Positions 59,883 through 64,000 of a DNA stretch of 64,000 nt are shown here, one piece after another. Position numbers and translations under genes: made by a program. Numbering within the stretch: position 1 is the stretch's first letter; every line of letters starts with the position of its first letter. This DNA comes from Medakamo hakoo (Eukaryota; Chlorophyta; Trebouxiophyceae; Coccomyxaceae), in the NCBI GenBank assembly GCA_026636295.1, contig CP089455.1, forward strand, positions 124,001 to 188,000, given 5' to 3'. Under the pieces are notes generated by a model that worked only from the letters and a program-made list of their open reading frames with translations, did no database searches and was not told the DNA's origin.

Positions 59883-62174
59883 TCAATCCAGCGGCCGGAA
59901 CCGCCACCCGGCCGCGCCCAGGCGGGCCAGGGGCGCGCCCACCCGCGTCCTGAACCCCGCAAACCAGGCCGGGTGCCCGGCCGGGCCACACGCCGGGTCC
60001 CCCGCCCCGTCCCACGTCCGGTGGACGGTCCGCCCCTCGTCGTCGACCCGCGGCCGCGACCAGAGCGCCTCCGCGCACGCGGCCAGGCGGGGGAAAAGCA
60101 TGTACTCCGCCGTGGCCGTGTCGGGCACGTACTCCGTCCACAGGTTGGCCTGGCCGCCCAGGACGCGGGCCGCGGCCGGGCCGGTGAGGAGGCGGGCCGG
60201 CGGCGGCGGCGGCGGCGGCGGGCGCGGCGAGCGCGGCGGCGGGGCGGCGCCGGGCGGGGCCGCCCGCTGCGGCGACGTCGCCTCGTCTCCACCGCCGCGC
60301 CCCGCCTCGCCACCCCCCACGCTCGCGTCCGACCAGCCGGGCGCCGGCTCCGAGCCCAGCATGGAGACGCTGGCCCCCCGCACGACGGCGGGTGGTGGCG
60401 GGAGGGGTGACGGAGGGCGGGCCTGGCCGTCGGACGGCGGGGGTGGCGGACGCGGCGACCCCGCCGGCGCGCCGCCGCCGCCGCCGCCGCTTTGGGTGGA
60501 CATGGGCCGGCGCCGGCTGGCGACAGGGGCATCGTCGGCGTCGGCGTCGACGGCGTCGGCGGCGTCGGCGGCGGCGCCGCCCTCGGCGCGCGCCTCCCCG
60601 CCGCCCGCCCCTTGCCCTCCCCCCCCGTGCCCTCCCTCCCCCTCCTCCTCCTCGTCCGCCAGCGGCTCAAAGCCCCACGCGTCCGCCAGGCTCAGCGTCG
60701 CGTACCAGGCGCCCGGCTCGCCCGGCACGTCGGCCTGGCGGTAGTCCAGGTAGGTGGACGCCGTCGGGCAGGCGACGACGGCCAGGCCGGCGCGCGCGGC
60801 GCGCGCGGCCGCGCCCCGCCCGCGCCAGGCGGTCACGACCAGGCCCGGCGGCAGGGCGGCCACCGCATCCGTGTCGCGCCCGCCGCCGCTGCGCATCAGG
60901 TCCTCGCACAGCTCGTCCCACCCCACGGGGACGCGGCCGGCCGCGGCCAGGGCGTCGCCCGCCCGGCGGGCCAGGAAGGCCTGGAGCCCCGCCCCGCCCG
61001 CGGGCGTGGACGGGTGGGGGAGGCCCAGCGCCGCCGCGCGCGCCGCGCACGCGGCGCACGTCGCCCACGGCCCGCCCGCCGGCCGTTCATCCCCGCCGAT
61101 GTGGATGTAGCGGGAGGGGAACAGGGCGGCGGCAGCGCCCACCACGGCGTCGATGAAGGCCAGGACGGCGTCGGAGCCCGCGCACAGGACCGCCGAGTGG
61201 ACGCCCCAGGCCGTGGGGACGGCGCCCGGGCGCACCGACCCCGGGTCGCACGCCAGCTCCGGGTAGGCGGCCAGGGCGGCGGACACGTGGCCGGGCAAGT
61301 CGATTTCGGGGACGACGGTCACGCCGCGCGCGGCCGCGTGCGACACGACCGCCCGGACGTCGGCGGCCGAGTAGTACCCGCCGACCAGGCCCGGGCGGGG
61401 CGGTGGGGGCAGGGAGGACGAGGGCGGCGCGCCCGCGCCGCCGGCCTGGGGTGGGCCGGGCGAGCCGCGCCGGCTGCCGTCGCCGCCGGCGCCACCGCCG
61501 GCGCCGGGTCCCGGCCGCCACGCCCCCACGTCCGTCAGGCGCGGGTGCGTCTCCACGGCCAGGCGCCAGCCCTGGTCGTCCGTCAGGTGCCAGTGGAAGA
61601 CATTCAGCTTCAGGGCCGCGGCCGCGTCGATGGCGCCGCAGATCCAGGCCGGCGGGAAGGGGTGGCGGGCCGAGTCCAGGAGCCAGCCGCGCCAGGCAAA
61701 GCGCGGCGCGTCGGCGACCGCCAGCGGCCGCACGGGCGACGGCTGCGTCGTGTGCTGGCCGGCGGCCGGCGGCAGCAGCAGCTGGAGGAGGGTCTGCGAC
61801 CCGTAGAAGAGCCCGGCGGGCGTGCGGGCGGCCAGGGCCGCGCCGGCGTCCGTCACCGTCAGGGTGTAGCCTTCCTCCGCCACGCCGCCGATGCGGTCGA
61901 GTTCGGGCGCGGCGGCCGGGTCGAGCGTCAGGGTGATGGATGGAGGGCGGGCGGAGGGGGGTGGGGAGGCTGCGGGCGTGGTGGTGGGCGCGAAGCCGAC
62001 CGCGCGCAGCGCGTCGGCGAGCAGGCCCGCCACGCGTTGCGCGCCATCCCCGCCGTCTGTTCGAATGTCCAGGGCCTGGCTGGGTATCCAGGGTGGCCCG
62101 GGCAGGGACCGGGCGTGGGCGGGTTGAGGGACCAGGGCGGGCGCGGGCGGCGCGGCGTCCGCACTCATCCTCAT
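59883..62174 (-). CDS. Beta-N-acetylhexosaminidase, glycoside hydrolase family 20
   Basis: Intronless, 763 residues. The GH20b-type N-terminal domain ends in AGLFYGSQTLLQLLLP; the barrel begins PRFAWRGWLLDSARHPFP and contains LNVFHWHLTDDQGWRL, VTVVPEIDLPGHVSAAL and the catalytic pair in YIHIGGDE (about 361-362). Substrate residues include GWDEL, YLDYRQ and GGQANLWTEYV near the end. The enzyme releases terminal GlcNAc or GalNAc from chitooligosaccharides or glycans. The N terminus (MRMSADAAPPAPALVP) is not a signal peptide, so the location is unclear. A ~150-residue Pro/Gly/Glu-rich insertion lies between GFEPLADEEEEG and LLTGPAAARVLGG, unusual for the family. It is divergent from RPC8 across 203 bp. 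Confidence 0.92.
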   Translation of the reverse strand: MRMSADAAPPAPALVPQPAHARSLPGPPWIPSQALDIRTDGGDGAQRVAGLLADALRAVGFAPTTTPAASPPPSARPPSITLTLDPAAAPELDRIGGVAEEGYTLTVTDAGAALAARTPAGLFYGSQTLLQLLLPPAAGQHTTQPSPVRPLAVADAPRFAWRGWLLDSARHPFPPAWICGAIDAAAALKLNVFHWHLTDDQGWRLAVETHPRLTDVGAWRPGPGAGGGAGGDGSRRGSPGPPQAGGAGAPPSSSLPPPPRPGLVGGYYSAADVRAVVSHAAARGVTVVPEIDLPGHVSAALAAYPELACDPGSVRPGAVPTAWGVHSAVLCAGSDAVLAFIDAVVGAAAALFPSRYIHIGGDERPAGGPWATCAACAARAAALGLPHPSTPAGGAGLQAFLARRAGDALAAAGRVPVGWDELCEDLMRSGGGRDTDAVAALPPGLVVTAWRGRGAAARAARAGLAVVACPTASTYLDYRQADVPGEPGAWYATLSLADAWGFEPLADEEEEGEGGHGGGGQGAGGGEARAEGGAAADAADAVDADADDAPVASRRRPMSTQSGGGGGGAPAGSPRPPPPPSDGQARPPSPLPPPPAVVRGASVSMLGSEPAPGWSDASVGGGEAGRGGGDEATSPQRAAPPGAAPPPRSPRPPPPPPPPARLLTGPAAARVLGGQANLWTEYVPDTATAEYMLFPRLAACAEALWSRPRVDDEGRTVHRTWDGAGDPACGPAGHPAWFAGFRTRVGAPLARLGAAGWRFRPLD

Positions 62175-62377
62175 TCGGGCTGTGATGAGCGATGCCCTCT
62201 CGCCGATGCTCTTTCACACTCGCAACCCAAAAAATAGCCCTGGCTCCCGCGGCGGGGCCATCCCCACACCAGGCCGGTGCTTGCGCGTGCCGGCCAGACC
62301 GCCCGACCATCGGCCAGTGCAGGGCCGTCGTGTCGACGGCGTCGCGGACCGAAAACGCCGCCCCCGACTCCCGCGTC

Positions 62378-63311
62378 ATGCCGTTCCGCCTCGTCGAATT
62401 CGAGGAGGACGTCCGCCTGGCGCCCGACCAGCTGGGGCGCCCGCCCGAGGAAGCGCTGGCGTCTGCCCTGGAGGCTGCATTCGTGGACCGGGTCGTGCCC
62501 GGAGTGGGGCTGGTCGTCTCTGTCATCGCGCCCCTGTCGGCGAGCGGCGGCGAAATCCACCCGTCCGGTGGCGGCGCCGCCCGGTGGACGGTCCGCTTCT
62601 CTGCCGCCGTCTTTCGGCCAGAGCCCCGGGATGTCATGGTGGGCACGATCTGTGCGGCGGACAGGTAAGGGATGGGGTGGCGGCGGGGATGTTGAGCGGA
62701 GGAGAGCAAGTGTTGCGACGACGGCCCGGTGGGACGGCGGTGGCCAAACCTGGCCACCCAGGCCTGCAGCACCAAAAAAAAAAAAAAACCCACGTCCGCC
62801 ACCCCACGCACACCCACCCACACCACCCATCGACAACAGCACGGGCTTGCGCATCTCGCTCGGCTTTTTCGACGACGTCCTCATCCCGCCCGAAGGCCTG
62901 CCCCGCCCCTCGGCGTTCGACGCGTCCCGCGGCGCGTGGGTGTACAGGCCCGGCGCCGACGAGGACGAGGACGGGGGGGGCGGCGGCCACCCGTCGGGCG
63001 GCGGCGGCGGCGGCGGCAGCGACGACGATGAAGAGGCGGACGACCTGGAGATGGCGCCGGGCGCCCTCGTCCGGTTCCGGGTGCGGGAGGTCCGGTTCCC
63101 GAAACGGCCGCCGCCGGGCGAGGGCGGGGGCGGGGCCCCCGGGACGGACGGAGCAGGCGGCGGCGGTGGCGCGGCCGCGCAACCCGCGCCTCCACCGGCC
63201 GACGCCCCGCCCTTTGCGCCGCTGGAAGTCATCGCCGATTTCACTGACGTCGGCCTGGGCCCCGTCGCCTGGTGGAATGAGTGTGAGGACGCGGCGGCGG
63301 ATGGTGGGTGA
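62378..63311 (+). CDS. RPC8: RNA polymerase III subunit RPC8 (Rpc25)
   Basis: Two exons, 62378-62664 and 62840-63311 (252 residues). The N-terminal SHS2/tip domain starts MPFRLVEFEEDVRLAP and contains VVPGVGLVVSVI and FSAAVFRPEPRDVMVG. The S1-like OB domain follows the intron: STGLRISLGFFDDVLIPPEGLP, then WVYRPGADEDEDG, LVRFRVREVRF and a final GLGPVAWWNE. The SLGFFDDVLIPP wording separates RPC8 from RPB7 of polymerase II. It forms the stalk with RPC9 and is needed for initiation on tRNA and 5S genes. Two Gly/Ser-Asp/Glu-rich insertions lengthen the OB domain. Unlike the RPB7 ending, the C terminus is acidic. Confidence 0.92.
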
Positions 63312-63774
63312 GTAGCAGAGAGAGTGTCGTGTTTGCCAAAAAAAGAAACTTTCGCACTGTTTTACACACACAACCCCGCACGAAATTTTCAGAGCAAGGG
63401 TGGGGGACGTCACTCTCTCTCTCTCTCTCTCTCAATACACACACATACACACTGAACGAATGCTCGGCATGGCACTCAAAAATAGTAAAAAAGGGGGGCG
63501 GCGTGGAGGGCGGGCGACGGTCAAAGCGGGGCACAGCGCACAAACACACACTCAAGGGGATGGGAGGGGATGACGGACACACGCCCAAAGGGAGGAGGGG
63601 ATTTCCGGAGGAAGGGGGGGTCAAATGACGGGGAAGCCGCACTTGCAGGCAAAGGGCCTGAAAAATGGCGGTCTAAGCGGGTCTGAGCGGAGCGGAGCGG
63701 AGAAAAAACTTTGGTGGCAGGCAGGGCGGGGTGGGGACGAGAGAAGGAGGGTTTTTGTGGGCGAGTTTTCTCGC
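63312..63774. other. Convergent 3' region with simple repeats
   Basis: 463 bp between the RPC8 stop and the stop of the last, partial gene. It holds a (CT)n run at 63411-63434, A-runs near 63338 and 63485, a CACACA stretch and, at 63684-63702, three tandem GAGCG units. No gene is supported. Confidence 0.55.
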
Positions 63775-64000
63775 TCACTCGGCGTCGACGACGGCGGAGC
63801 GAGGCGAGGCGACCAGGTCGATGACGCCCGAGCCCGCCCGCTTGGCGGGGCTGGGCAGCACGGCATCCACGTGCGGCGTCTCCGTGGCTTCCACAAACTC
63901 GTCCGTCGCGGCGTCAGACGCCGGCGCGGGCGGGTCGGGGGTGGGCGCAGCCACCTCGCCCCCCTCCGACACGGACGCGGCCAGGGCGGCGGCCGCGGCT
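63775..64000 (-). CDS. C-terminal end of an unknown protein
   Basis: Partial gene running off the right edge; about 74 C-terminal residues are visible up to TGA at 63777-63775. The segment is Ala/Pro/Glu/Asp-rich (EGGEVAAPTPDPPAPAS, DEFVEATETPHVDAV) and ends AKRAGSGVIDLVASPRSAVVDAE. It looks disordered and contains an SPAKR-type basic site that could be a CDK phosphorylation or nuclear signal. No family can be assigned from this part. Confidence 0.5.
   Translation of the reverse strand, partial: AAAAALAASVSEGGEVAAPTPDPPAPASDAATDEFVEATETPHVDAVLPSPAKRAGSGVIDLVASPRSAVVDAE

Noticed and set aside
62036-62070. GTTCGAAT string resembling a tRNA T-loop
   Set aside because: It lies inside the hexosaminidase coding region and no matching acceptor, D or anticodon stems surround it.
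1-64000. tRNA, rRNA, CRISPR, transposon or virus-derived sequence
   Set aside because: I looked for T-loop motifs, direct-repeat/spacer patterns, transposase, reverse transcriptase, integrase and capsid motifs in the open frames and found none; a covariance-model or repeat-library scan was not possible.

Overview
The window is nuclear DNA of a very GC-rich eukaryote, most likely a green alga. I see 33 protein-coding genes, two of them cut by the window edges. They are packed at about one per 2 kb and have short GT-AG introns. Signs of the green lineage are an ARM-repeat/BTB protein of the plant ARIA type, a three-RRM protein of the plant TDP-43-like type, a PP2C-protein kinase fusion of the kind known in plants, and a fused BIO3-BIO1 biotin enzyme. 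Membership of the green lineage is an inference; no plastid gene or rRNA is present to settle it. I saw no tRNA, rRNA, CRISPR array, transposon or virus-like element. Because stop codons are rare at this GC content, long open frames occur on both strands, and most of them are not genes.

Layout. 1-9.5 kb: the end of a mitochondrial carrier, a YCII-domain protein, a three-RRM RNA-binding protein, an ankyrin protein, a two-HMG-box protein with an organelle-type presequence, the TFIIF beta subunit, and a secreted protein of a family I cannot name. 9.8-16.5 kb: a PP2C-kinase fusion and a membrane hybrid histidine kinase. 16.7-27.9 kb: a biotin locus holding biotin synthase, the dethiobiotin synthetase/DAPA aminotransferase fusion and KAPA synthase. 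These are all four chemical steps from pimeloyl precursor to biotin, interleaved with a fatty-acid hydroxylase/sterol desaturase family enzyme, a Nudix hydrolase and an unknown protein. 28-35 kb: a small heat-shock protein, the CSB/ERCC6 repair translocase and eIF3g. 35-45 kb: secreted proteins (one Ala-rich, two CAP/PR-1 domain) around malic enzyme and the ARM-BTB protein. 45-64 kb: GCNA-type SprT protease, exocyst Sec8, URM1, an unknown coiled-coil protein, a PTC7-like PP2C, a DUF3253 protein, COQ8/ADCK, a GH20 hexosaminidase, RNA polymerase III subunit RPC8 and a partial unknown gene.

The most unusual feature is the biotin locus. Biotin genes are dispersed in land plants apart from the BIO3-BIO1 fusion, although partial clusters occur in fungi. 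Also notable are the introns, which are commonly G-rich near the 5' splice site and C-rich near the 3' splice site, with at least one perfect 11-bp complement. Exon coordinates are my own hand calls from splice signals, reading frame and family similarity, without transcript data.
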